Positions 26,338 to 34,458 of a stretch of DNA of 38,382 nucleotides are shown one piece after another. Numbering within the stretch: the first letter of the stretch is position 1; the number at the start of each line of letters is the position of its first letter. The stretch comes from Robiginitomaculum sp. (GTDB lineage Bacteria > Pseudomonadota > Alphaproteobacteria > Caulobacterales > Maricaulaceae): positions 37,702-76,083 of the forward strand of contig NVXK01000019.1 in NCBI GenBank assembly GCA_002733905.1, read 5' to 3'. Below the pieces are notes generated by a model that worked only from the letters and a program-made list of their open reading frames with translations, was not told where the DNA came from and did no database searches. The translations under genes were made by a program, and so were the position numbers.

Positions 26338-27318
26338 TTAAGTCTTTATGTCATGATGGTGTTTGACGCGGTTGACCTGATTTTTCGAGCCAAATACAAA
26401 AGGAATGCGCTCGTGTAAAGTCTCTAGTTTTTTATCTAAAATACGGTTGGTGCCGTCTGTAGCCAGACCGCCAGCTTGTTCGATAATAAAGGCGACGGGC
26501 GCGGCTTCGTAGAGAAGGCGCAAACGACCAAGCTCATAGCCCTTACGGTCGTCTTGTGGATACAAGAATATACCGCCGCGCATCAGGATGCGGTTTGCAT
26601 CCGCAACGAGTGATCCAATCCAGCGCATATTTTGTTTTTCCCCAAGGGCGCCGTTTTTTCCCATTTGACATTCTTCGATATAGGCCCGTGTAGGCGACGT
26701 CCAATGTTGAAAATTGGAGGCGTTGATTGCGTATTCTTTTGCCTGTTCAACAATGTTCATTTTTGCAATGGCAAGTTTGAAACGATTGTCGGCACGGTCA
26801 AGCACATAAAGCTCCGTACCATTGCCTGTCGTAATGACCAGAGATGTCTGTGGCCCATATACAAAAAAACCGCCAACAAGCTGTTCAGTGCCTGGACGGA
26901 AAAAAGAAGCGTGTGCGCTTTCTTTCGCTTCAAAGATCGAAAAGATTGTCCCGATCGATACATTCGTATCAATGTTGGAGGAACCATCAAGGGGGTCGGA
27001 CGCAACCGCCAAGGGTTTGGACGTGTCGAGCGTAATAAGGTCGTCTTGTTCTTCGGACGCGTAATAGGCGACGGGAACAGTTTTTAGCGCCGCCGTGATG
27101 ATTTCATCTGTAAGGACATCAAGCGCTTTTTGCGAATCCCCATCCGCATTTTCGCTACCCGCGAGCGCGCCAAACGCGGTGTCCAGTGGGCCACGTGCAC
27201 ATAGAAGAGAAATTTCTACGGCTGAGTGTGCAAGTGCCGTGAGTGTGATTTTTACATTTTGACGGAGTTCAGCTGTCTTTAGATTTTGTGCAAAACCAGA
27301 AGAAAATTCTATGCTCAT
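26338..27318 (-). CDS. fbp: Class 1 fructose-1,6-bisphosphatase
   Basis: A 326-residue phosphatase making fructose-6-phosphate (gluconeogenesis or Calvin cycle). The metal-binding site SDPLDGSSNIDTNVSIGTIFSIF is at about 107-129, with the upstream acidic pair ASEEQDD near 87-93; substrate region GSLVADANRILMRGGIFLYP near 235-254, KGYELGRLRLLYEAAPVAFIIEQAGG near 259-284. The sequence is of class 1 (Fbp/CbbF), not GlpX. It leads an operon fbp-tkt-fba-rpe with gaps of 54, 27 and 19 bp. No CbbR-type regulator gene is adjacent. Confidence 0.94.
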   Translation of the reverse strand: MSIEFSSGFAQNLKTAELRQNVKITLTALAHSAVEISLLCARGPLDTAFGALAGSENADGDSQKALDVLTDEIITAALKTVPVAYYASEEQDDLITLDTSKPLAVASDPLDGSSNIDTNVSIGTIFSIFEAKESAHASFFRPGTEQLVGGFFVYGPQTSLVITTGNGTELYVLDRADNRFKLAIAKMNIVEQAKEYAINASNFQHWTSPTRAYIEECQMGKNGALGEKQNMRWIGSLVADANRILMRGGIFLYPQDDRKGYELGRLRLLYEAAPVAFIIEQAGGLATDGTNRILDKKLETLHERIPFVFGSKNQVNRVKHHHDIKT

Positions 27319-27414
27319 TGTGTGGGCCTATCATCACGAATTTATAGGCTCGCAATTATCACGTATTATTGCGCTTGTCGCCCTATAAGTGAGAGGAAAT
27401 GTAGACAAATTGAA

Positions 27415-27972
27415 TTATGGTTTACGACGAAGCGACGAGGGCGGCCTGCGGTAAGTTTCTTTAAACACACTATTGAAACGTCGTAATGAGCTGAATCCTG
27501 ATTTTTGTGCAATTTCCCGCAGAGACAAGTCCGTTTCATCAAGCAAGCGTTTCGCCTTTTGTACGCGCATTGTTTTGGCAAATTGGCTAACCGATGTGCC
27601 TGTATATTGCTGAAAAAGACGGTTGAGATGACGGGGGCCAATACCGAGTTTCCCCGCAAAGTCTGTTATGTTCATGCTGTCGAGCACTCCATTTTCGATC
27701 AATGTGATTGCGCGTGTAATTGTTGTTTTTGTACCGTTCCACGCAGGAGAGTTCGGGGTCGTTTCTGGGCGGCATCTTAGGCAAGGGCGATATCCTGCGC
27801 GCTCGCAAGCGGCGGCGCTAATATAGAAGCTTATATTTTTACGCAAAGGGGGATTGGCGGGGCAAATCGGGCGGCAATAAATTCGCGTTGTTTTAACGGC
27901 TGTAAAAAACACACCATCAAAGTCAGTATTGCGTGCAAGACGTGCTGTGTCACAAATATCAAAATCAAGCAT
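27415..27972 (-). CDS. Ada/AdaA-type methylphosphotriester methyltransferase and AraC-type regulator
   Basis: A 185-residue protein. Residues 1-80 match the zinc domain of Ada: Cys33, Cys37, Cys64 and Cys67 keep exactly the spacing of E. coli Ada Cys38/42/69/72, so Cys33 should accept methyl groups from DNA phosphotriesters and switch on DNA binding. Residues about 85-185 form two AraC-type helix-turn-helix motifs (MNITDFAGKLGIGPRHLNRLFQQYTG; SLREIAQKSGFSSLRRFNSVFKE). The O6-guanine methyltransferase and AlkA parts seen in larger fusions are missing; the former is encoded divergently next door. A strong ribosome site (AAAGGAGG) precedes the ATG. It probably activates its own and the divergent gene on alkylation damage. 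Confidence 0.9.
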   Translation of the reverse strand: MLDFDICDTARLARNTDFDGVFFTAVKTTRIYCRPICPANPPLRKNISFYISAAACERAGYRPCLRCRPETTPNSPAWNGTKTTITRAITLIENGVLDSMNITDFAGKLGIGPRHLNRLFQQYTGTSVSQFAKTMRVQKAKRLLDETDLSLREIAQKSGFSSLRRFNSVFKETYRRPPSSLRRKP

Positions 27973-28122
27973 GACGCCTCCTTTCGTGCCGCACCTTACA
28001 TCATGGCCGAGTTCTTTGCCTAGTGAATCACATCATACACGTCCGAATCTAGCGAGTTGGGGCATTGGTGAAATTGGTTAATGTGAGTAGTATGATATTA
28101 AACCTAATATATAAGGATATGT

Positions 28123-28680
28123 ATGGAAGACTTCGCAGCGATTGACAAACATACAGCAGATAAAAAACATGTCTCGAAACGCATCACGCAATATTGTTAT
28201 GTGGACAGTCCAATCGGAAAATTAATGTTGGCAGGATGTGTGCAAGGCCTCCGCATGATAAGTTTTCCTACAGGCCCCCAAATAAAAGACCCCTTAGACG
28301 GATGGACATTGACACCGTCTTGTTTCCCTCAAACTCAACATGAATTGTGTGCGTATTTTGACGGACATCTTCAAGAATTTAAAGCGCCGATATTCTTGGA
28401 GGGTACACACTTTCAAAAGCAAGTCTGGGCGGCGTTACTAAATGTCCCCTATGGTGAATGTGCATCATATGGAGATATCGCCAAAGCAATAGATAATCCG
28501 GGATCTGCCCGTGCTGTTGGCGGCGCGAATAATGCCAATCCTATTCCTATTATTGTGCCTTGCCACAGAATTATTGGCGCCAATAAATCCTTAACGGGAT
28601 TTGGTGGCGGCCTAAATACGAAGAAAGCGCTCCTAAGCCATGAGGCAAAATATGCGGTATTTCCAGATAGATTACTATGA
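28123..28680 (+). CDS. Methylated-DNA--[protein]-cysteine S-methyltransferase (Ogt/AdaB-like)
   Basis: A 185-residue DNA repair protein that removes alkyl groups from O6-guanine onto its own cysteine. Active site IIVPCHRIIGAN with Cys147, preceded by the helix-turn-helix VPYGECASYGDIAKAIDNPGSARAVGGANNANP with the Arg finger, and followed by LTGFGGGLNTKKALLSHE. The N-terminal part (about 1-75) is a divergent, less conserved domain as in Ogt. Ribosome site AAGGA before the ATG at 28123. It is divergent from the Ada-type regulator gene over a 150-bp gap (27973-28122), the presumed shared control region; I found no clear Ada box there. Confidence 0.93.
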   Translation: MEDFAAIDKHTADKKHVSKRITQYCYVDSPIGKLMLAGCVQGLRMISFPTGPQIKDPLDGWTLTPSCFPQTQHELCAYFDGHLQEFKAPIFLEGTHFQKQVWAALLNVPYGECASYGDIAKAIDNPGSARAVGGANNANPIPIIVPCHRIIGANKSLTGFGGGLNTKKALLSHEAKYAVFPDRLL

Positions 28681-28707
28681 ATATAAACTTAAAGGTGCAA
28701 AATATAA

Positions 28708-28722
28708 TTAACCATTGATTAA
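28708..28722 (+). promoter_or_regulatory. CtrA-type box upstream of luxI
   Basis: TTAA (28708-28711), CCATTGA, TTAA (28719-28722); the first half is also the 8-base half-site TTAACCAT. It ends 48 bp before the luxI start, at promoter distance. A third TTAA follows at 28729. Consistent with CtrA control; unproven. Confidence 0.5.
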
Positions 28723-28770
28723 GGCGAGTTAATATCTAAAATACTCCTGTAGGTAGAAAAAGGTGTTGAT

Positions 28771-29418
28771 ATGATACGCATAATTACAAATAAAAATAAA
28801 AATGAAAACATTCAAGCGTTAGAGGACATGTTCAAGCTTAGATATGATGTTGCCGTAACGCAGTGGGGGTGGAATATTCCAGGGGGCAAAAAAGGATATG
28901 ATAAAGACCAGTTTGACCGCGAAGATACGGTGTACTTTCTCGCCTATAATGACGCGGAAGAGATGGTGGGATGTGGACGTTTAAACCCAACACTTAAGCC
29001 TCATTTACTCAGCGAAATATTTGCGGATCAATGCGAAACACATGGTGTGCCGCGTCACAAAAATATATGGGAATTTTCACGTTTTATGGTGGATGGCCGT
29101 AACCAAACACATACCCAGCAAGTGCAAACAAATTTAGAACTTTGCTTGGCAGTGACAGAGTATAGCGTCGCGCATAAAATTGAAAAATTATCATGGCTCG
29201 CCTATGCTTCCATGTATACAAAATCAGTTGTCCTTTGGAAAACCGAAGCTCTAGGCGCGGTGAAATATTATGAAGATGATGACGCAAGCTATCGTGCCGC
29301 CCTCATCGAAACGACGCCAGAATCTGTAAAACGTATCCAAAGGTTTTTAAACCGCAAACGTCGCAAACCGATTGTAAGCATTCAACACGGAGAGGTTACA
29401 CATGACATCATTGCTTGA
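28771..29418 (+). CDS. Acyl-homoserine-lactone synthase (LuxI family)
   Basis: A 215-residue autoinducer synthase that joins an acyl group (from acyl-ACP or acyl-CoA) to S-adenosylmethionine. Nearly all invariant residues are at or near their classical positions: Arg24, Trp34, Asp46, Asp49, Arg70 (GCGRLNP), Phe84 (SEIF), Glu101 and Arg104 (WEFSRF). The classical Phe28 is Ala here (RYDVA for RYxVF), near the SAM/acyl site, so this is a divergent LuxI. The C-terminal half (GAVKYYEDDDASYRAALIE) is family-like; the acyl chain cannot be predicted. Ribosome site AAAGGTG before the ATG. It overlaps the next gene by 17 bp. No luxR-type receptor gene is within the window. Confidence 0.9.
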   Translation: MIRIITNKNKNENIQALEDMFKLRYDVAVTQWGWNIPGGKKGYDKDQFDREDTVYFLAYNDAEEMVGCGRLNPTLKPHLLSEIFADQCETHGVPRHKNIWEFSRFMVDGRNQTHTQQVQTNLELCLAVTEYSVAHKIEKLSWLAYASMYTKSVVLWKTEALGAVKYYEDDDASYRAALIETTPESVKRIQRFLNRKRRKPIVSIQHGEVTHDIIA

Positions 29419-30418
29419 GAATCTTACGCCAACTCTTAACGAAGACGTGGCGATGCAATATGAGAAAGACGGTTTCTTACATTTAAAAAACGTCTTAACA
29501 CCGGAACAAGTTGAGGGACTGCGACAAGTAGTAAGTGCCCAGATTAAAATGCTCCCCACTTCGGAAACGGCCTATGATTTTGAAAAGCTGGCAGAACAAA
29601 TGTGGGCGGGTGAAGATGATATAGGGGCGGGACATGCTGACCGTTTTGACCTCGAACTTTACAAAGCGATGATCGATCATGACGAAGCTGCACGCCCGAT
29701 GCTGGAACGCCCTAATCGTAAATGCGATAAAGAAGGCCAGTTCTTTTATGACGCGGCGGGCTGGCGGCTCTATGAATCTGTACGCAATGTTGCCTTTGAT
29801 TCTGCATTGCCTGAACTATGCGCGCAATTACTTAGCACCCAATATCTCAATTTTTGGGAAGACACTACATTTGTCAAAGCTCCGAACACCATGCAAAAAA
29901 CGGTGTTCCACCAAGACTATGCATATTTCCAAATCCGCGGGTCTAAATGCTGTATTGTTTGGATACCACTTGATCCTGCAACGAAAGAAAATGGGACAAT
30001 GCAGTATATTCGTGGTTCGCATTTGTGGAATGAAACTTATGCTCCTAACTTATTTATCACGCAAACCACTATGCTCGACGCAGAAGATCCAAAACTACCA
30101 GATATAGAAAACAACCTTGAAAAATACGATATAGTTACCGTAGAAGCCAATCCAGGGGATGTGATTATACACAATGTCATGACGGTGCATGGCTCTGGCG
30201 GTAATATGTCAAAAGATCAAAACCGACGTGCCATGTCATTTCGGTATTGCGGTGATGATATCACCTATTATGACCGCCCTGGGGCAATCCCACAGCCGTA
30301 TATTTCACAAAATTTGGATGATGGTGCGCCGCTCTATAGCAAGGATTATCCGCTCGTCTGGCCAAAGCCTTTTCCAGAGGCCAAGATTGCACCATTGTTT
30401 GCACAACAAAATATCTAA
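29402..30418 (+). CDS. Phytanoyl-CoA dioxygenase (PhyH) family protein
   Basis: A 338-residue Fe(II)/2-oxoglutarate-dependent oxygenase. The metal triad is visible: His170 and Asp172 in VFHQDYAYF, and His263 in VHGSGGN, with Arg275/Arg276 (QNRRAMSFRY) for 2-oxoglutarate. The core double-stranded helix spans about 150-285; the N-terminal EKDGFLHLKNVLTPEQV is the usual PhyH opening. Family members hydroxylate fatty acyl-CoAs and many other substrates. The gene starts within the end of luxI (17-bp overlap), with its own ribosome site GGAGAGG, so both are made from one message; the enzyme may therefore act on an acyl-homoserine lactone, its acyl precursor or another fatty substrate. A strong terminator follows. 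Confidence 0.88.
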   Translation: MTSLLENLTPTLNEDVAMQYEKDGFLHLKNVLTPEQVEGLRQVVSAQIKMLPTSETAYDFEKLAEQMWAGEDDIGAGHADRFDLELYKAMIDHDEAARPMLERPNRKCDKEGQFFYDAAGWRLYESVRNVAFDSALPELCAQLLSTQYLNFWEDTTFVKAPNTMQKTVFHQDYAYFQIRGSKCCIVWIPLDPATKENGTMQYIRGSHLWNETYAPNLFITQTTMLDAEDPKLPDIENNLEKYDIVTVEANPGDVIIHNVMTVHGSGGNMSKDQNRRAMSFRYCGDDITYYDRPGAIPQPYISQNLDDGAPLYSKDYPLVWPKPFPEAKIAPLFAQQNI

Positions 30419-30444
30419 TGCTTAAGCGCTAAATTCAAGACATA

Positions 30445-30479
30445 AAAAAACCCGCCACATTGTTTGTAGCGGGTTTTTT
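30445..30479. terminator. Bidirectional rho-independent terminator
   Basis: AAAAAACCCGC (30445-30455) pairs with GCGGGTTTTTT (30469-30479), giving a GC-rich stem with T-tract on the + strand and, by symmetry, on the - strand. It ends the luxI-phyH message and convergent hppA. Confidence 0.93.
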
Positions 30480-30498
30480 CTTATCTAATTTTCACAGC

Positions 30499-32532
30499 CT
30501 AGAATATGCCATTAATTGTTAAGAGTGGTGCAATCACCAAGCTAACGATTGCCATCACATTGATAAGGATATTCATAGCGGGGCCAGACGTATCTTTGAA
30601 CGGGTCGCCAACAGTATCGCCAACGACAACGGCCGTATGTACATCTGTACCTTTGCCGCCGAAATTACCTTTTTCAACATATTTTTTAGCATTGTCCCAA
30701 GCACCACCTGCATTCGCCATGAACAAAGCCATAAGCACACAGGCGAGAAGTGCACCTGCGAGGAAACCGCCAAGCGCTTCTGCACCGAGGAGGAAGCCTA
30801 CGAGTGGCGGCACACCAACGGCGATCACACCAGGTAGCAACATTTTCTTCAAAGCTGCTGTCGTTGCAATGTCGATACACTTTTCTGTATCTGGATCGGC
30901 TGTACCTTCAAGCAGGCCAGGGATTTCTTTAAATTGACGACGGATTTCGGTAATCATTTCCATCGCCGCATCTCCAACGGCTGTCATGGTAATGGCGGAG
31001 ATTAAGAACGGAATTGTACCGCCAATAAACATGCCGACAAGCACCATTGGGTTTGCAAGGTCGAGGTTAAACGTTGGGTTATGTGCTTTCACAGTTTCGC
31101 CAAACGCTGCGATAATCGCAAGAGCAGCAAGTGCAGCCGCACCAATGGCAAAACCTTTGCCGATAGCCGCTGTCGTATTGCCAAGCTCGTCTAGGCCGTC
31201 CGTGATTTCACGCACTTCTTTGCCCATACCACCCATTTCTGCAATGCCGCCTGCATTATCTGCAACGGGGCCATATGCATCAATGGCCATGGTAATACCA
31301 ACTGTGGCCAACATACCAACCGCCGCAATACCTACACCGTAAAGACCTGCGAGTTCTGTCGAAGCAAAGATAATGGCTGCAATGACCAAGATCGGCATAA
31401 CAACAGATTGCATGCCAACAGCAAGGCCTGTGATCATAACGGTCGCAGGGCCTGTCTCGCCAGACTTGGCAATTTTACGTACGGGAGAACCGCCCGTATA
31501 ATATTCAGTAATGAGGCCAATCGCAACACCACCAGCGGCACCGCAAACAACAGCCCACCAGTATTTCACATCAATGCCCATATATTGAACAAGGAAGTAG
31601 GCCGCCGCAAGAAAAATCACGGGTGCGCCAAGCGTGCCTGTACGAAGTGCCGCTGCTGGCGCTGCACCAGCGCGAAGCTTCACCACACCAATCATCAGGA
31701 TTGACGCCACAAGACCGATTGTCGCAAGCGCGAGAGGTAAGAACATAAGCTCTGGACTTTTCATCGTTGCCGCGATTGCAATTGACGCAATCATCGCCCC
31801 GCAATAGCTTTCAAAAATATCGGAACCCATGCCAGCAACGTCGCCAACATTATCACCGACATTATCCGCGATTACACCGGGGTTGCGCGGGTCGTCTTCT
31901 GGGATACCTGCTTCAAGCTTGCCCACAAGGTCAGCGCCAATATCAGCAGACTTGGTAAAGATGCCGCCACCAATACGCGAGAACAAAGCCACACATGACG
32001 CGCCCATGCCGAAGCCTTCAAGCGCGTGAACATTATGTGTAAGATGTGCTGCGCTGTCAGCTGTCCATGCACCGCCTAAACCAAAGAAGTAGAATAAACC
32101 GCCAAGACCGATAAGACCAAGCGCCGCAACACAAAGCCCCATGATAGAGCCGCCAAAAAAGGCAACCGTCAACGCACTTGCCGCGCCGTTTTGTTGCGCC
32201 GCAGTTGCGGTACGTACATTGGCTTTCGTCGCCGCGAACATGCCGAGCCAACCTGCAATCGAGGAGGACACCGCCCCAACAATAACCGCAAGCGCCGTAT
32301 CTTTACCAAGGGCAAAGAACACAATCACGATAAGAATGATAAGAAAAACCGCGAGCATTTTATACTCACGTTTCATAAAGACCATTGCGCCTAAATGAAT
32401 TTGGTCACCAATTTTTTTGATGGCGTCATCGCCCTCAGGATATTTTTTCACGATTAAATAAAGCACAAATGCGCAAATAAGACCCACTGCACCCACAATA
32501 AGTGGCAGTGTAGTTAGTTCGGATACGGACAT
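30499..32532 (-). CDS. hppA: Membrane-bound ion-translocating pyrophosphatase
   Basis: A 677-residue polytopic membrane protein that couples pyrophosphate hydrolysis to ion pumping. Substrate and metal motifs are intact: [21 protein letters not shown] and [18 protein letters not shown] near 196-234, [18 protein letters not shown] near 410-427, and the C-terminal [19 protein letters not shown] near 640-658. The key sequence [11 protein letters not shown] has Ala where potassium-independent enzymes have Lys, placing it in the K+-dependent class; whether it pumps H+ or Na+ cannot be read safely. Ribosome site GGGGGAA before the ATG. A full CtrA-type box lies 30 bp upstream. A soluble pyrophosphatase gene is 2.5 kb away. 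Confidence 0.95.
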   Translation of the reverse strand: MSVSELTTLPLIVGAVGLICAFVLYLIVKKYPEGDDAIKKIGDQIHLGAMVFMKREYKMLAVFLIILIVIVFFALGKDTALAVIVGAVSSSIAGWLGMFAATKANVRTATAAQQNGAASALTVAFFGGSIMGLCVAALGLIGLGGLFYFFGLGGAWTADSAAHLTHNVHALEGFGMGASCVALFSRIGGGIFTKSADIGADLVGKLEAGIPEDDPRNPGVIADNVGDNVGDVAGMGSDIFESYCGAMIASIAIAATMKSPELMFLPLALATIGLVASILMIGVVKLRAGAAPAAALRTGTLGAPVIFLAAAYFLVQYMGIDVKYWWAVVCGAAGGVAIGLITEYYTGGSPVRKIAKSGETGPATVMITGLAVGMQSVVMPILVIAAIIFASTELAGLYGVGIAAVGMLATVGITMAIDAYGPVADNAGGIAEMGGMGKEVREITDGLDELGNTTAAIGKGFAIGAAALAALAIIAAFGETVKAHNPTFNLDLANPMVLVGMFIGGTIPFLISAITMTAVGDAAMEMITEIRRQFKEIPGLLEGTADPDTEKCIDIATTAALKKMLLPGVIAVGVPPLVGFLLGAEALGGFLAGALLACVLMALFMANAGGAWDNAKKYVEKGNFGGKGTDVHTAVVVGDTVGDPFKDTSGPAMNILINVMAIVSLVIAPLLTINGIF

Positions 32533-32562
32533 ATAGTTCCCCCAATGTAATTATTTTTATTA

Positions 32563-32578
32563 TTAAGAATATGTTAAC
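32563..32578 (+). promoter_or_regulatory. CtrA-type box upstream of hppA
   Basis: TTAA (32563-32566), seven bases, TTAAC (32574-32578): an exact match to the CtrA consensus including the final C, 30 bp before the hppA start (gene on the opposite strand). If functional, its closeness to the start suggests repression or a very short leader. Confidence 0.42.
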
Positions 32579-32615
32579 GGCTACACAGAGCGTGTCTAGT
32601 ACTAATGTTAATGTG

Positions 32616-32651
32616 AAAAAACGGGGGTGCCGCGCGATAATATCGCGCGGC
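32616..32651 (-). terminator. Terminator of the Met/His-rich outer-membrane protein gene
   Basis: A perfect 10-bp stem GCCGCGCGAT (32629-32638) and ATCGCGCGGC (32642-32651) with a 3-base loop, then TTTTTT on the - strand (32621-32616). It lies just after the stop at 32663 and before hppA. Confidence 0.88.
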
Positions 32652-32662
32652 TATAGGAGGTG

Positions 32663-33757
32663 TTAAAATGCTTTCTGCCAACCAAGAGTGATGGTCGTGT
32701 CAGTCTCAAGTTGAACGCCATTCAGGTATCGGTAAATGGGTCGCCCAAATTCTAAAGCAAGGCGCTGGCCACGAAGCGTCCCCGTTTGCCCCACTAGGTT
32801 TATGCCAAGCAAGGCCGTAATGGTTTCACCGCCCTGAAAATTAGGGTTTGCCGTTTGTACAGGCGCAATGATTTTTATGTCTTGCCCATGGATTGCACCT
32901 TGTGTCGTCGCTTTTAGCCGCGCGGATACAGACATCCAGTGACGCGGTTCATAGGCAAGCCATGTCGTAACTTCACCCTTCTGACCATAACGGTAATCAT
33001 CACTGTTTTTATGCAAAGGTATGCGTGCACTTGCTTGTGCGCCCCATCCAAATTTTCCCTTGCGGTCAAAATATGTCAGTGCAGGTTTGAAATCAAATGT
33101 GCCGCTCCCAAGCTGCATAGGATAGGGAAGGCGCGGACTCGGTGTGCCGCCCATTGGTGTTAAAATTTGACCAGTCTTGTCTGTTGCACCCGTTGGTAAA
33201 GATATGCCGAGATTGATATTCAACTGGCGTTTAGGTTTCGAACCATCATCTAATGCAATAATGGCGCTTAATGTCGTGTCCCCGATAGCAGAGGTTTTGG
33301 TGTTAAAACCGCCACGCGCATTCCTGCCCATCCCTCCCATATAGGTGATATGGTTCATGCTTTTTGAAGTAATACTTCCCATTGCCATGAGGGTAATACG
33401 ATTTGAGAGCCCATACATAGCCCCGACCATATGCATATCCATTTTCATATCGGTAGGGACAACGCGCAAAGTTGGCGGCTGTTGAGGTGTACCAAAAAAA
33501 GTATTGGGAATAGTCGTCGCAATTACGTCAGGAGCAATCGCGTTCTTTCCTTGACGATTTCCTTTCATATTCATACCCATATAACGGTAAGAGAGCATCC
33601 ATTCGCCCTTCTTATGACGATGGTCAGCCATGACGCCAATTGGTGCGTGACCCATGGCTTGGGGTGCTGTTTTGTCATGGGCGAAAGTCGGCGTGCTAAA
33701 TGTAGAGAGTGCGCTACACGAAAGTGCAGCACTTAAAAATAAGTGTTTCATAGTCAT
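32663..33757 (-). CDS. Met/His-rich outer-membrane beta-barrel protein, probably metal-linked
   Basis: A protein of about 364 residues with signal peptide (cleavage after FSTPTFA) and a C-terminal pattern of alternating hydrophobic strands typical of outer-membrane barrels (ending TITLGWQKAF, with the terminal Phe). The mature N-terminus is rich in Met and His (HAPIGVMADHRHKKGEWML, YRYMGMNMKGN, MKMDMHMVGAM, MNHITYMGGMG), a feature of copper-handling proteins; relatives occur in copper-resistance clusters as far as I recall. Start taken at the ATG at 33757; ATGs at 33772 and 33751 and a TTG at 33808 are alternatives. The preceding gene encodes a CPDC-containing DUF2946-like protein, supporting a metal role. 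Exact function unknown; barrel may be a transporter or structural. Confidence 0.75.
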   Translation of the reverse strand: MTMKHLFLSAALSCSALSTFSTPTFAHDKTAPQAMGHAPIGVMADHRHKKGEWMLSYRYMGMNMKGNRQGKNAIAPDVIATTIPNTFFGTPQQPPTLRVVPTDMKMDMHMVGAMYGLSNRITLMAMGSITSKSMNHITYMGGMGRNARGGFNTKTSAIGDTTLSAIIALDDGSKPKRQLNINLGISLPTGATDKTGQILTPMGGTPSPRLPYPMQLGSGTFDFKPALTYFDRKGKFGWGAQASARIPLHKNSDDYRYGQKGEVTTWLAYEPRHWMSVSARLKATTQGAIHGQDIKIIAPVQTANPNFQGGETITALLGINLVGQTGTLRGQRLALEFGRPIYRYLNGVQLETDTTITLGWQKAF

Positions 33758-33821
33758 TATAATATCTTTCATTGTAATCAAAAAAGGGACGCAGCGTGTA
33801 CTGGTCAATGTTCGTTTTGGA

Positions 33822-34232
33822 TTAAATGAAAGAGGGAGGTGCGCGTCCGCCGAGCGGGGGGCCTTGGGAAAAATAGAAAAAACCTAAGGTCTCAAAATAT
33901 TGGACTCTATTCACGTTTGCCCAAGTCATGAGGGTAAATTGTATTTTCGGCGTGTCTAAGGCGAATGTAACGAGGACGCAGTCTGGACAATGGTCTTTGT
34001 TCGTACCTTCATCTACGGGGCGGGGAATGTCCTTACCTGCGGATTTAAGAAGCGAAACGATTGCCCGTTGCGTTTGATCTGAAACGCGTGTGCCAGATGG
34101 GTTACAGACGAATGCAGACACATCATAATTACCGTTGTTAAACAGAGAGAGCGTCGTCGGTAAAGTCGATTGCACGACGATAATCAAGGATAAAAATGTT
34201 GCAAAAAATATTTGAATTTTTAGTTTCAACAT
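33822..34232 (-). CDS. DUF2946-like membrane-anchored CPDC protein
   Basis: A 136-residue protein with one N-terminal hydrophobic helix (about 7-25), Cys43, a central HCPDC motif (His81, Cys82, Cys85) and a C-terminal GPPLGGRAPPSFI. The combination of one helix, a C-x-x-C pair and a final (R)APP sequence is the hallmark of DUF2946, small envelope proteins often found with copper genes. It ends 64 bp before the Met/His-rich outer-membrane gene, in the same direction, so the two are probably one operon for metal handling. No copper ATPase or oxidase gene is seen here. Confidence 0.68.
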   Translation of the reverse strand: MLKLKIQIFFATFLSLIIVVQSTLPTTLSLFNNGNYDVSAFVCNPSGTRVSDQTQRAIVSLLKSAGKDIPRPVDEGTNKDHCPDCVLVTFALDTPKIQFTLMTWANVNRVQYFETLGFFYFSQGPPLGGRAPPSFI

Positions 34233-34458
34233 TATGTGGCTTCGTTAGGTGTTGCGATTACAATTTCCGATTACGCTTCTGATATAAAACTGTCAAGCGG
34301 TGGTATCGTATTCGAAATGCAAAAAAGTAAAACCGTAATAAAATCATCAAATTTTTGTCACCTCTCAAGCCTATGAAGCGCGTGAATAGGAAAGATGGTT
34401 TTCGTATTCATTGAATTTTGCCAATTGAACGAACAATGTTCACATCAAGGAGAAAAAG

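Noticed and set aside
26632-27087. 151-codon open frame opposite fbp
   Set aside because: Lies entirely within conserved fbp coding sequence; product unlike any family.
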